Virus record (IMG/VR): IMGVR_UViG_3300049473_000091
Span: 1-34,707 of that record
Reading direction: 5' to 3' (one strand)
Source: a virus
DNA length: 34,707 bases
The translations under genes and the position numbers were made by a program. This document shows, in pieces, positions 21,749 through 29,694 of this stretch (within the stretch, counting starts at the first letter, position 1; each line of letters begins with the position of its first letter). The notes below the pieces were generated by a model. The model searched no databases and had not been told where the DNA came from. It saw nothing but the letters and a program-made list of their open reading frames with translations.

Positions 21749-22383
21749 AAATCTTTAGCCTCGATATTTAATTCTTTACAAATCTCGACAAGTTTTGCTC
21801 GTATCAAGTTGATACTATTGGACATTTGAGCTACTTCCCAAGGCGCAATGCCAGGTGGACCAGTATCGCCTTTCCTGCCAGGTCTGCCTGCTATTGATTG
21901 GCCTGGTTTTCCAGGTTCGCCTTTATCACCTTTTTCGCCACATTCACCCTGCAAACCTTGGGAACCACGTTCACCTTTTTCGCCACATTCACCTTTTTCG
22001 CCCTTAATACTTTGGCCGTCTTTACCGGATAAGCCTCGTTCACCCTTGTCACCTTTCTCGCCTTTCTCACCCTGTGGACCACATTTGCCTTGAATTCCCT
22101 GCAAACCTTGAGGGCCAATCGGCCCGGCATCACCACGTTCACCTTTTTCACCTTGTGGCCCTTGAAGTCCAATAGGTCCACTTTCACCTTTTTCACCTTT
22201 GTCGCCCTTATCGCCTTTCTCGCCTTTTGGCCCTCTTGGGCCAGATTCACCTTTCGCTATTACTTCAATTGGGCCTGGCTGGTCGCCGCAAAAATACAAT
22301 CCGCCTTTTTTGACAACAATTTTTCTGATAAGCTGTTCTACAAGCTCTTTTATGACAGTAGTTTTAGTTTTTCCTAAATTCAT
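21745..22383 (-). CDS. Collagen-like tail fibre protein
   Basis: A 212-residue protein. An N-terminal helical part (1-40) is followed by Gly-X-Y triplets from about 45 to 179, with two short interruptions (near GQSIKG and GQSIAG) and a helical C-terminus (185-212). GEKGDKG-type triplets dominate. Collagen-like fibres are common in phages as trimeric rods in tail fibres. Three cysteines (about 101, 133, 148) lie in the triplets, which is unusual. It has no signal peptide. It overlaps the gp11-like gene (ATGA). The trimer is inferred from the repeat. Confidence 0.85.
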   Translation of the reverse strand: MNLGKTKTTVIKELVEQLIRKIVVKKGGLYFCGDQPGPIEVIAKGESGPRGPKGEKGDKGDKGEKGESGPIGLQGPQGEKGERGDAGPIGPQGLQGIQGKCGPQGEKGEKGDKGERGLSGKDGQSIKGEKGECGEKGERGSQGLQGECGEKGDKGEPGKPGQSIAGRPGRKGDTGPPGIAPWEVAQMSNSINLIRAKLVEICKELNIEAKDL

Positions 22384-22385
22384 TT

Positions 22386-22982
22386 TTATACTCTCAAAAA
22401 TTGCTTACCCGCATATCTGTTTTCAATACTGAATATTGCTAACACAACATTCAGTGTCTGGCCGTTTATTACAATATCGCTTACAACACTCATATAATCG
22501 CGTTCTTTTTCGTACAAATCATTTGCGTTAAGATTGATTTTACAAAGATGAACACCTGTTTTGCTGTCAAAGTTTCGCGTATCTGTTATTCCGGTTGGTG
22601 ATGTGATTTCATCTGTATCATCGGTTCTATAAATTTTAATCGTTCCATTTGATGATGGTGGAGTTGTGGTATGCCAAAGGAAGTATATTGTATCATCTTC
22701 GAGATAATCGCCGATATAACCTGCTGGAATAATCCGAGAATAAACTCCATTTGCTACTGAAGGTTTATATTCCCCTCCACCAATCAATTTGCCCGCATTA
22801 TCAAAAATTGATACTTGGTCGCCTGCTTGAATTGTGCTGCAATTACCCAAATATAAACTGTTGCTTGTGCCAGCATGTTCGGTAAGTGTACCTATATTGA
22901 ATTGGCGCTCCGAACCATCCGGTTGAAATACATCGGCATAAAGAGATTTGCCTGGTAAATACATTATACTTATCTCATTCAT
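22386..22982 (-). CDS. Baseplate/fibre-type structural protein
   Basis: A 198-residue, mainly beta protein starting MNEISIMYLPGKSLYADVF. The second half has IKIYRTDDTDEITSPTG and a TGVHLCKINL segment of the kind found in phage upper-baseplate or fibre-base proteins. No signal peptide. It lies two bases from the collagen-like gene and 45 bases from the spike gene upstream, so it is probably part of the same fibre assembly. The call is by pattern and context. Confidence 0.65.
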   Translation of the reverse strand: MNEISIMYLPGKSLYADVFQPDGSERQFNIGTLTEHAGTSNSLYLGNCSTIQAGDQVSIFDNAGKLIGGGEYKPSVANGVYSRIIPAGYIGDYLEDDTIYFLWHTTTPPSSNGTIKIYRTDDTDEITSPTGITDTRNFDSKTGVHLCKINLNANDLYEKERDYMSVVSDIVINGQTLNVVLAIFSIENRYAGKQFLRV

Positions 22983-23027
22983 TAGGCATTAACTTAATCT
23001 GTTAAAGCTATTACTTCTATTGCGCCA

Positions 23028-24689
23028 TTAGTTGTCCACTTCGTACCAGTGCGTGCCATTACAAACCAAAGTCCACCCGCCGTAACTTGCGGTCAATGTT
23101 TCATCGCCGCCAGAGTCCAGAAATATATCTTGATTGCCTGTGCCCTCGTTGTGTTCTAAAACTGTATTATTCGTAGCGTTCACTACAACTATCTGAAGAA
23201 CCTGACCGGCAACACCGTTAATAAAGCCGCCGATGGTCACGTTGTTGCTTGAAGTATCGACAAAGACTATGTTGTCATTGCCAATGTCGAGATTATCTGT
23301 TGGGCCTACAGCCGTTTGAGTAAGTGTAGCCTGTCTGATATTTCCTTCTACTTCAAGCATTGCGGTCGGAGTCGTCGTAGTATCACCTATTCTGACTTTA
23401 TCATCAAAAGCGTAATATGTGGAATTTGTAAAATGCACGTGATTGGTATTGCCAGTATAAAAAATCAAATCTATCCCCGTAGTCCCAAGCCAGCCGCCGG
23501 AACCCATAAAATTACCAAGCCATATAGACTTACTTAAATCCAACGTGCCATCTACTAAATGAAAAAAAGAATAGCCCTTTATTGCACCAGCAAAAATTAC
23601 AGTTGCATTTGTCCCCATAGCTTTCATAATCGGATAATAAGCGCCACCTATATTAGCTGTTTGAAGCTGGAAAAAATTACTATTAACTCCATTTGGCTGT
23701 AATTCTATTTCATGGGCAGAAGATATGACGGAAGTATCCCCTGTAAGGGTCAAGGCGTTAAAAGAAGGTGATGAGGTTGTTCGCACATCTTGGTTGATAA
23801 AAGTATGGTCTGTGCCGTTGCTATCAATATGAGCATAGGCGGCATTTGCTTTAGTGCTATTGCCATCATACCATTCTATTTTTCCACCAGTTGAAAGGTT
23901 AGCTTCATTAAAATCTATCTCGTTATTGCTCGAATATATAAAAGCTTTATTATAATTGAAACCCAAAGAGAGATAATGTGGGGTTTCAAGAGATATATCA
24001 TATAATCGCAAGGTAGCGCGATAGAAGTTTGCATCAGCTAATTGGAAAGAATAAGCAAGCTGGCCCCATCCAAGGTTGAAGCTATCGTCTTCCGCAAGTG
24101 TTGTATATCCCCAGCCAAAAGCCGCAGCGTAATCATGCGAAAAAATGATTTTATAACCATGCCCAAATGAGTATGCTTGGTCTGAAGAAAGTTGATTGCC
24201 CGCAAGAAAATTAAATACCTCAGAACATTCATTGCCATAGCCTTGCGTAAGATTATCAGATGAACCTGAATGACAATTACTATCATCTCCGAATATGTAA
24301 TTATTATCCCCCCTTGCCATGCTGTCTCCAAATACAAGGGTATCTGTACCTATGTAATTATCATTCCATTTTGTTCCTGTAACCTCACCAATTCTTAACG
24401 CTCGCTTGGAAGGAATATACATAAATCTCGTACCAGCATCGGAGACAGGAGTATCTCCAGTTGTTCCTGTGCTTATAATCGTGCCGGCAAGAGAAAGATT
24501 TGAATCATGCCAAGTGAAATTGGTTGTTGGTATCCATACAGAATTTCCATCATCCCAGACAATTATTTGGCCGTTTGATGTGCCTATGTTAATATCATCG
24601 GGTATATGCGCGGCATAAGGGTCATAAAGTGGGATTATTAAACCTTTTGCTGTAGCACAAATACATAATAAGATTATCAATCTTTTCAT
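23028..24689 (-). CDS. Exported tail spike/fibre-like protein
   Basis: A 553-residue protein with a clear signal peptide (MKRLIILLCICATAKG, cleavage after AKG). The mature part has repetitive short beta segments (residues about 130-220: YSFGHGYKIIF, AAAFGWGYTTL) that resemble head-type trimeric fibre repeats. The end has GNVTIGGF and a final SYGGWTLVCNGTHWYEVDN segment typical of C-terminal fibre domains. It overlaps the upstream gene by ATGA. The likely role is host recognition. A signal peptide on a virion fibre gene is odd (see findings). Confidence 0.75.
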   Translation of the reverse strand: MKRLIILLCICATAKGLIIPLYDPYAAHIPDDINIGTSNGQIIVWDDGNSVWIPTTNFTWHDSNLSLAGTIISTGTTGDTPVSDAGTRFMYIPSKRALRIGEVTGTKWNDNYIGTDTLVFGDSMARGDNNYIFGDDSNCHSGSSDNLTQGYGNECSEVFNFLAGNQLSSDQAYSFGHGYKIIFSHDYAAAFGWGYTTLAEDDSFNLGWGQLAYSFQLADANFYRATLRLYDISLETPHYLSLGFNYNKAFIYSSNNEIDFNEANLSTGGKIEWYDGNSTKANAAYAHIDSNGTDHTFINQDVRTTSSPSFNALTLTGDTSVISSAHEIELQPNGVNSNFFQLQTANIGGAYYPIMKAMGTNATVIFAGAIKGYSFFHLVDGTLDLSKSIWLGNFMGSGGWLGTTGIDLIFYTGNTNHVHFTNSTYYAFDDKVRIGDTTTTPTAMLEVEGNIRQATLTQTAVGPTDNLDIGNDNIVFVDTSSNNVTIGGFINGVAGQVLQIVVVNATNNTVLEHNEGTGNQDIFLDSGGDETLTASYGGWTLVCNGTHWYEVDN

Positions 24690-25195
24690 GCTTTTTTCGC
24701 ATCAATATAGATAGTGTTAGTTGCTTCTGCCATTGAAGTACAAACAATGACAAATCTGTCATATCGATGAAGATTAAGGGCATAACGAGCTATCTCGCCA
24801 TTAGGTGAGGATTGTCGAATATCCGCTGTCTCGGTAAGCCAAGCCTCATCTGAAGAAACAATAGAATCGGCGAAATATATTCCTGAACTATGAATCTGTG
24901 TGCCTTGTATGGCGGTTAATGTTACTATCGGTGTATAATGGTCGTTACCGGCAGCACCCATAAGCAATAGTTCATTTTCGTTATCTTCATCCCCATCTGT
25001 CCGAACCCGAAGCTCCAGCATATCAAGAATAGAAAGCAATCCTTCTGCGATGATGATAGGAACTTTGAAAACAACCTTTTTCTCATCGGCAAGAACATTC
25101 TCGATTGTGTTATAATCACGAACATCCGGCGCATAATCTGCTGCATCCGCCTGAGCGGTGATTGTGCCTACATTATTCCATTCCGACCAACTCAT
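24686..25195 (-). CDS. Virion structural protein of unknown family
   Basis: A 169-residue protein starting MSWSEWNNVGTITAQAD, without signal peptide. It reads as a beta-rich protein with a central acidic DGDEDNENE run. It follows a bidirectional hairpin and is coupled to the spike gene (ATGA). The place between the beta-helix and spike genes makes a structural role likely. Function unknown. Confidence 0.6.
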   Translation of the reverse strand: MSWSEWNNVGTITAQADAADYAPDVRDYNTIENVLADEKKVVFKVPIIIAEGLLSILDMLELRVRTDGDEDNENELLLMGAAGNDHYTPIVTLTAIQGTQIHSSGIYFADSIVSSDEAWLTETADIRQSSPNGEIARYALNLHRYDRFVIVCTSMAEATNTIYIDAKKA

Positions 25196-25213
25196 AATAG
25201 TATTCCTTAAAGA

Positions 25214-25244
25214 TAAAAGGGGAGAAAATATTCTCCCCCTTTTA
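25214..25244 (-). terminator. Strong bidirectional terminator inside the late operon
   Basis: AAAAGGGGAGAA and TTCTCCCCCTTTT face each other around a short AATA loop, with four A and four T at the ends. On either strand this is a Rho-independent terminator shape. It lies between the beta-helix gene (ending 25256) and the next gene (starting 25195). It would reduce expression of the tail genes relative to the capsid genes. Confidence 0.75.
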
Positions 25245-25255
25245 TTCTTAAAATG

Positions 25256-26296
25256 TTAATCATCCGCTGAAGCAGTTCCAATAATACCACCTGTACCAGC
25301 AGAACTTTCGTCTTCGTTGTAATAATTTTCAAATAAGAAACAATCGGCTGCAACAATCGAAGCCGCCTTTGTAGCAAGATTACAGGCCAAATAATTGTTA
25401 CAGATTACTCCCGTTGTTGTATTTACAAGTTCAATACATGGCTCTGTGTTAAGCCCCGCATTTCCGCCAATTGTTCCCTGAAAAAGAATGTTCTCTTTGA
25501 TTAGAACATGGTTACTTGCCGTTGTCAGATTGTTAATAGTTGCCGTCGCACAATCGCCGTAAAATTCATTGCCTATAACTCTCATATAGTCGCTGTCTTT
25601 TGTGCAGATAGCAGCATTGCATGTGCCAGCGCCCATATAGAATTTGCAACCTATTACGGCAAGTCTGTCACTTGCTGCTCCACCAGATGAGTCAATACAT
25701 TCAAGAAAATCATCAGTACCTTCGGATTCGACATCAAATACACAGTCAATAAAAGTAACGCCTGCCGAACCAGCCTCAATTTCCACTGCCTCATTGACAT
25801 CAGTTACATTGGCGTGCCATCTAATGTTATAAAAAGTAACATTATCGGCTCCTACAGCAAAAGCGCCGGTTATACTGGCCGTGTAATCGAAAAGCGGCAT
25901 TTCCAAACCTTGACCAATGCCATAAATAACCACACCATCGACATCGACATCAACTTCATCGGCGGCTGCACCCATAGTTTCGGTATGACCTGCTGCAACA
26001 TAAATAACTTCGTTACCATCTTCGCAAAGGTCTATAGCCTCATTGAGCGTATCTTTAGCATTATTCCAAGATGAGCCATCACCTTCGGTTAATACGTTGG
26101 AATTGACGTAATAGCATGTCGTATTGGTCATTACGCCTATTCGAGCATCTACACCTTTGGTCCATTGCGCAAGAGTTTGGGATGGCAAACTGGACGTAAC
26201 ATCGAGTCCCCATTCAATGTCAGAAGCTCTGGTATGACCATAAGCAATTGAGGCCAGAAATATAAGTAACATCATTAGTGAAATTATTTTCTTCAT
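25256..26296 (-). CDS. Exported parallel beta-helix protein, Cys-rich
   Basis: A 346-residue protein. The start MKKIISLMMLLIFLASIAYG is a strong Sec signal peptide. The mature part has the TEGDGSSWNNAKDTLNEAI and VIYVAAGHTE pattern of right-handed beta-helix (pectate-lyase-like) proteins, with repeated short strands (VIYGIGQG, VTFYNIRWH, VTFIDCVFD, IGCKFYMG). Twelve cysteines after the signal peptide suit an oxidising site outside the cytoplasm. It has a good AAGGAG Shine-Dalgarno. It lies between the cement gene and the tail genes, inside the virion cluster. It could be a capsid-surface or tail-spike protein with sugar-degrading activity, or a secreted helper. Confidence 0.75.
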   Translation of the reverse strand: MKKIISLMMLLIFLASIAYGHTRASDIEWGLDVTSSLPSQTLAQWTKGVDARIGVMTNTTCYYVNSNVLTEGDGSSWNNAKDTLNEAIDLCEDGNEVIYVAAGHTETMGAAADEVDVDVDGVVIYGIGQGLEMPLFDYTASITGAFAVGADNVTFYNIRWHANVTDVNEAVEIEAGSAGVTFIDCVFDVESEGTDDFLECIDSSGGAASDRLAVIGCKFYMGAGTCNAAICTKDSDYMRVIGNEFYGDCATATINNLTTASNHVLIKENILFQGTIGGNAGLNTEPCIELVNTTTGVICNNYLACNLATKAASIVAADCFLFENYYNEDESSAGTGGIIGTASADD

Positions 26297-26316
26297 TGTT
26301 AAACTCCTTAATTATT

Positions 26317-26356
26317 GGGGTGGCCAATAGAACTGAAAAGGAATATTGGCCACCCC
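26317..26356 (-). promoter_or_regulatory. Perfect 13-bp hairpin between the cement and beta-helix genes
   Basis: GGGGTGGCCAATA (26317-26329) and TATTGGCCACCCC (26344-26356) are exact complements around a 14-base loop. No T-run follows on the minus strand, so this is not a classic terminator. It could be an mRNA processing site (RNase III-like) or a block that stabilises the capsid and cement messages upstream. Confidence 0.65.
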
Positions 26357-26362
26357 ATAACA

Positions 26363-26812
26363 TTATGTTCTCCTTTTTTGAAGGTCTTCGTTGGCGTTGA
26401 CCATTTCAGGCTGATAATCCGCATCAACGTAAATACTACCGGTAAAAGTTGTATTTATAGCTTTATACCAGAGACCAAGTTCTTTTTCTGCAACATCACA
26501 GAAAATAGGAATCCATATTTGCTTACCCGCAACAACATCAGCGGCAGGTACACTTCTTGCGCCGACGATATGGTAACCCGATGACAAGGCTTCGGCAGGA
26601 GCGGTGCGAACTTCAATTAATAAACCTTCAGTGCCACCGGTAAAAGAGGTATCATCCATAATAGTTACAAGTATACCACCCGTTACTTGCTGGTCGGTAA
26701 GCGAACTGGAATGTACTTCTTCAAGGTCGTGAGTTTCTGTGCTAACCTCGCCAGTCGAATTCAAATTGGTCAATAACTGGTTGTTACTAAATTGCCTATA
26801 ATCTAATAACAT
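26363..26812 (-). CDS. Bbp16-like capsid cement protein
   Basis: A 149-residue protein starting MLLDYRQFSNNQLL. The pattern (D..L.FS..Q, then long beta-rich part, no signal peptide) and place directly after the major capsid gene match the Bbp16-type cement protein of Bordetella phage BPP-1, which binds between capsomers. The motifs GTEGLLIEVRTAPAE and PIFCDVAEKELGLWY belong to the jelly-roll-like body. Family call is by pattern and position; no residue is diagnostic. Confidence 0.65.
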   Translation of the reverse strand: MLLDYRQFSNNQLLTNLNSTGEVSTETHDLEEVHSSSLTDQQVTGGILVTIMDDTSFTGGTEGLLIEVRTAPAEALSSGYHIVGARSVPAADVVAGKQIWIPIFCDVAEKELGLWYKAINTTFTGSIYVDADYQPEMVNANEDLQKRRT

Positions 26813-26852
26813 GTGTATTTCCTTTCATATTCATATCATATTCATAAAAATT

Positions 26853-27884
26853 TTAAGAAACAACGGCGCAGCTATTGTTTAGAATAGCTCTATCCAAAAC
26901 ACGAATAGGAATTTGCCTAAAAGCATCAACTTTGCGTCCAAACACCTCAACAGAACTCAAAGTTAAATTACTCTTTTCGTTGCCTAATATATCGAATTGG
27001 GTTTTAATATCCTCGTTGCAGTACATTCTTGTGGTTCCAAGATTGAAATGTCCAAGATTGAGCAACTTCATTATTTTGCGGGAACCATTACCGCTAATAA
27101 AATTATTGGAACCATCCTCATCGGTGTTGATATTGGCGAGACAGGCAATCTTTAGGTTATCGCCTACAGCCAATCCCAAGGCAGCTGTGTGTCTTGCCTC
27201 AAAAGCCATGTATGATGCTTCGGTATCATTAGGGTCAACAACTTTTTGAAGCTTGAAATTTTCCGATTTAACTCCAAGGTCGCCCATACCCATAAACGCA
27301 GTAGGGTATATACCGTATGCGCCAAACTCTAATTGCCAATCAACGAGGTATATTCTGCTGTTATTTATTGCAGAACTATGACCACAAGAAAGAACATTCC
27401 CTAAAGCATTGCCGGAAATTGTATCCAATCGCTCTTTTAGTCCTCTGATTAAAGTTCCATCTTCGCCAATACCACCGTTGAAAAATACATCGACTGTGTC
27501 TTCACCCAAACGCCGTTGATGACCTTTGTCTTGATTATCAAGTTCCTGTTTTTTGGCTTCGTCACTGAGACCAAGAAGTGCCATTCTGTCGATTGAACGA
27601 AGCCGTTGTTTTACAACAATATGCTCTGTAACCAAATGAGCGCCGAGCTTTGTGGATTTAATACCTTTATAGGCTCGTCTTGTTTCCGAAGGGGCCATTT
27701 CATTATCACGTCTGAATACATGGGAAATTCCACGATTGCACTCTTTAAAAGGTATGTCCTTGAAAAAATCATCAACATTTAGATTCATGGTGAAGATAAT
27801 TGGAAGGACATTTTTGCCGTCTTTTGCCAAGGCTTTGGCTTTATCCGGTAAAGAATAATGCTCATTAATGTTATAGTCAGCCAT
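26853..27884 (-). CDS. Major capsid protein
   Basis: A 343-residue protein, long enough for the HK97 fold. It starts MADYNINEHYSLPDKAKAL. The N-terminal DDFFKDIPFKECNRGISH, the GAHLVTEHIVVKQRLRS helix and RRLGEDTVDVFFNGG segment fit capsid proteins of the short-tailed phages related to epsilon15 and BPP-1. A TAAGGAGT Shine-Dalgarno precedes ATG. It follows the scaffold-like gene and precedes the cement gene. The 176-base stretch before it is rich in stems and may control its high expression. Confidence 0.8.
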   Translation of the reverse strand: MADYNINEHYSLPDKAKALAKDGKNVLPIIFTMNLNVDDFFKDIPFKECNRGISHVFRRDNEMAPSETRRAYKGIKSTKLGAHLVTEHIVVKQRLRSIDRMALLGLSDEAKKQELDNQDKGHQRRLGEDTVDVFFNGGIGEDGTLIRGLKERLDTISGNALGNVLSCGHSSAINNSRIYLVDWQLEFGAYGIYPTAFMGMGDLGVKSENFKLQKVVDPNDTEASYMAFEARHTAALGLAVGDNLKIACLANINTDEDGSNNFISGNGSRKIMKLLNLGHFNLGTTRMYCNEDIKTQFDILGNEKSNLTLSSVEVFGRKVDAFRQIPIRVLDRAILNNSCAVVS

Positions 27885-28060
27885 TTGGATAACTCCTTAG
27901 AAAAAATAAATTGTTTATTCTTTCGGGAGTCATCCGCCATGCGGCTTCCCTGACACTTAACGGCTGTTTACACCGACCTGTACTTTACAGGCAAAGCATC
28001 AGTTCCCTTGAGGGGTCTGCTGATATATAAAACCGAATCAACCTTTGCAGGCTTCGGTAT
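27885..28060 (-). promoter_or_regulatory. Structured leader between scaffold and capsid genes
   Basis: Stems seen: CCGC/GCGG (27934-27937/27941-27944) inside GGGA/TCCC; CCTGTA ctt TACAGG (27977-27991); ATCAG/CTGAT (27998-28002/28020-28024) with inner CCC/GGG; ACCGAA/TTCGGT (28032-28037/28053-28058). On the minus strand the last one stands just after the scaffold stop and is followed by TTTTAT. No coding frame of note. This would suit an RNA leader or processing region. Confidence 0.55.
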
Positions 28061-28843
28061 TTATTCTTCGTGATTTTCTTCTACTTCTTTATATCCACCA
28101 TGCCATTCGGTAGATTCAGATTTAACCGCACCTTTACCGCCGAATGTCGGAGATTCGATTATCAACGGCGCAAGGTCGCCGAGAAGTTTTCTTATAATTG
28201 GATTATTTTTCAGGCCGAAAGTCTCAAGTAACTTTGTAAAACCTGTGGAGTTTTTGTTGTTCTCAATGGCAAGCAGAACCTCATCTGTAGTTTTCATAAA
28301 ACCAGGATATTTATCCTTTAATTCATCTTTGAGAGCTTTTTCTTCGAGTTGCAATATCTCAAGGCCCTTATTGTCTATATCCTTCATCATCTCACTAAGT
28401 CCAGCGACAACTGTATCCCATATCTTTGCTACTTTAGTTTTAGATATACCTTCAGCACAAGCCGCCGTCCTGACCTTATCAGCTATCAAAGCATAGCCTT
28501 CTTTGTCATCACCTTCGGGTATAGTTAAAATATAATCTTCCGGCTTCTCGCCCGCATTTATAGCTGTGCGAAAATTCTTATGAATTTCTTCGCTATCTCC
28601 ATTTTTAGGAATCCTAACCATACCTTCAGTTGCCTTCTTGAGAGCTTCTTCATGTCTTTTGCCGCTGGAACTAAGTTCTCTTTGAGCGGTTGCAGCGAAA
28701 TTCACTAAGCCCTTCTCGTCCTTTATATTGTCAAACATCTTGGTCGGTTGTTGTCTTGTTTCAGGGTCGTTAAAGTAGTTATCGCCGAGATATTCCTGCA
28801 AAACCTCTGTGTCTATTCCGGTTTCTGTAAATAATCCGTTCAT
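28061..28843 (-). CDS. Scaffold-like head assembly protein
   Basis: A 260-residue, acidic, mostly helical protein starting MNGLFTETGIDTEVLQEYLG. It lies directly before the major capsid gene. Its composition (high Glu/Lys, long helices, disordered acidic end KEVEENHEE) is typical of scaffolding proteins that shape the procapsid and are then lost. The gene overlaps the preceding gene (ATGA). Family similarity is not clear from sequence alone. Confidence 0.7.
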   Translation of the reverse strand: MNGLFTETGIDTEVLQEYLGDNYFNDPETRQQPTKMFDNIKDEKGLVNFAATAQRELSSSGKRHEEALKKATEGMVRIPKNGDSEEIHKNFRTAINAGEKPEDYILTIPEGDDKEGYALIADKVRTAACAEGISKTKVAKIWDTVVAGLSEMMKDIDNKGLEILQLEEKALKDELKDKYPGFMKTTDEVLLAIENNKNSTGFTKLLETFGLKNNPIIRKLLGDLAPLIIESPTFGGKGAVKSESTEWHGGYKEVEENHEE

Positions 28844-29130
28844 TTTTTGTTTTTCCTTAACAGTTTTAACAAAGTTCTAACAAGTCTAAAAAGTCCGCTT
28901 GTATTTATTTCATTTTTTTCTTGGTCCCCATAAATCGTAACTACCAATTCTTTAGCAAAATTATTTAATGCCGTATCTTCTTCATTTTTACAAGGTTGTA
29001 AGAATTTAAGTCTATCGAGTATTCGATAAAGTACGAATTGGCCATTTTCATCCAAGAACACCGACCTAAACTTATTGGCTTCAACCTCATTTTCGGCCAA
29101 CTTGGTTTTGTATTGTTCAAGTTCACTCAT
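28840..29130 (-). CDS. Small helical head-module protein
   Basis: A 96-residue charged protein starting MSELEQYKTKLAENEVEANKF and ending in a basic helix (RTLLKLLRKNKK). It is coupled to both neighbours by ATGA overlaps. The place between portal and scaffold suggests a head-assembly accessory. No family recognised. Confidence 0.6.
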   Translation of the reverse strand: MSELEQYKTKLAENEVEANKFRSVFLDENGQFVLYRILDRLKFLQPCKNEEDTALNNFAKELVVTIYGDQEKNEINTSGLFRLVRTLLKLLRKNKK

Positions 29131-29303
29131 CCCTTTTTGCCTTCATGTTGTGCCCTTTTTCTCGCACCTTTTTTGTAATTTCTATACATGCCATAGCATT
29201 TACCTAAGGCCTGGTCTTGTGTTGCACCCTCGTTTTTCATTACATAAGGCACACAGCGACTTACATAGTCGCTTTCAGATTCATTTGGTCTTGGTGTTGG
29301 CAT
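29127..29303 (-). CDS. Small conserved phage protein (MPTPRPNES type)
   Basis: A 58-residue protein starting MPTPRPNESESDYVSRC, with CVPYVM and ALGKCYGMY segments and a basic tail. This pattern (short Pro-rich start, SRC..YV, then Q..A...CY..) is common in small phage head-module proteins of unknown role. The stop overlaps the next gene's ATG (ATGA), and its own ATG overlaps the upstream stop (TAATG). Coupling on both sides supports that it is real. Confidence 0.7.
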   Translation of the reverse strand: MPTPRPNESESDYVSRCVPYVMKNEGATQDQALGKCYGMYRNYKKGARKRAQHEGKKG

Positions 29304-29563
29304 TATCTTATTCCTGCTTTCCTTTCAAGAACCCGGAGCCTCTTTTCAAAATCTTTCATTGTGGCCAAACCACAGGGTGGAGTCGTAAAATTGAGCAAAT
29401 CCTCATTGGAAATGTCTGGCTTTGATGTATCAATCGGACCTTTCTGTGGCGCTGATTCATCTGGAATCAAAGCGGTCAATTCATTATACGGAGCTTCCGG
29501 GTTGAATTGGATTTCGAGCTTTGTTAGTTTTGCAATTATTTCTTGTCTTGACGGTCTTGCCAT
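29303..29563 (-). CDS. HeH/LEM-domain-like small protein
   Basis: An 86-residue protein. Residues 5-35 (SRQEIIAKLTKLEIQFNPEAP then YNELTALIP) fit the HeH/LEM-like helix-extended-loop-helix motif, L..LGI.F.P.A...EL..L. The second half has a charged helix (DFEKRLRVLERKAG). AAAGGAAAA precedes ATG. HeH motifs occur in phage small virion and regulatory proteins. Specific function not known. Confidence 0.65.
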   Translation of the reverse strand: MARPSRQEIIAKLTKLEIQFNPEAPYNELTALIPDESAPQKGPIDTSKPDISNEDLLNFTTPPCGLATMKDFEKRLRVLERKAGIR

Positions 29564-29694
29564 TATATTTTCCTTTCTTTCTAAAGCCTCTAATCCTTAT
29601 ATCCCTAACCTTAACTGAAAGATTAGGTTATTCATTAGGTTGTTCAAATTCATCATCCATTTATATTGCTTTCAAAAAAGCTGTTCTGAAAGTT
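29564..29694. other. Short gap with further small broken frames
   Basis: An ATG at 29698, overlapping the TGA of the broken gene, opens MKLSEQLF and stops in a run of six T. A separate ATG opens MDDEFEQPNE. The order suggests one or two more small genes damaged by one-base shifts. A good Shine-Dalgarno (AAAGGAAAA) for the HeH-like gene is at its left end. No other feature seen. Confidence 0.35.

Noticed and set aside
26363-27884. Possible diversity-generating retroelement, as in BPP-1
   Set aside because: The capsid and cement genes recall BPP-1, but no reverse transcriptase motif (YxDD) and no template/variable repeat pair was seen.
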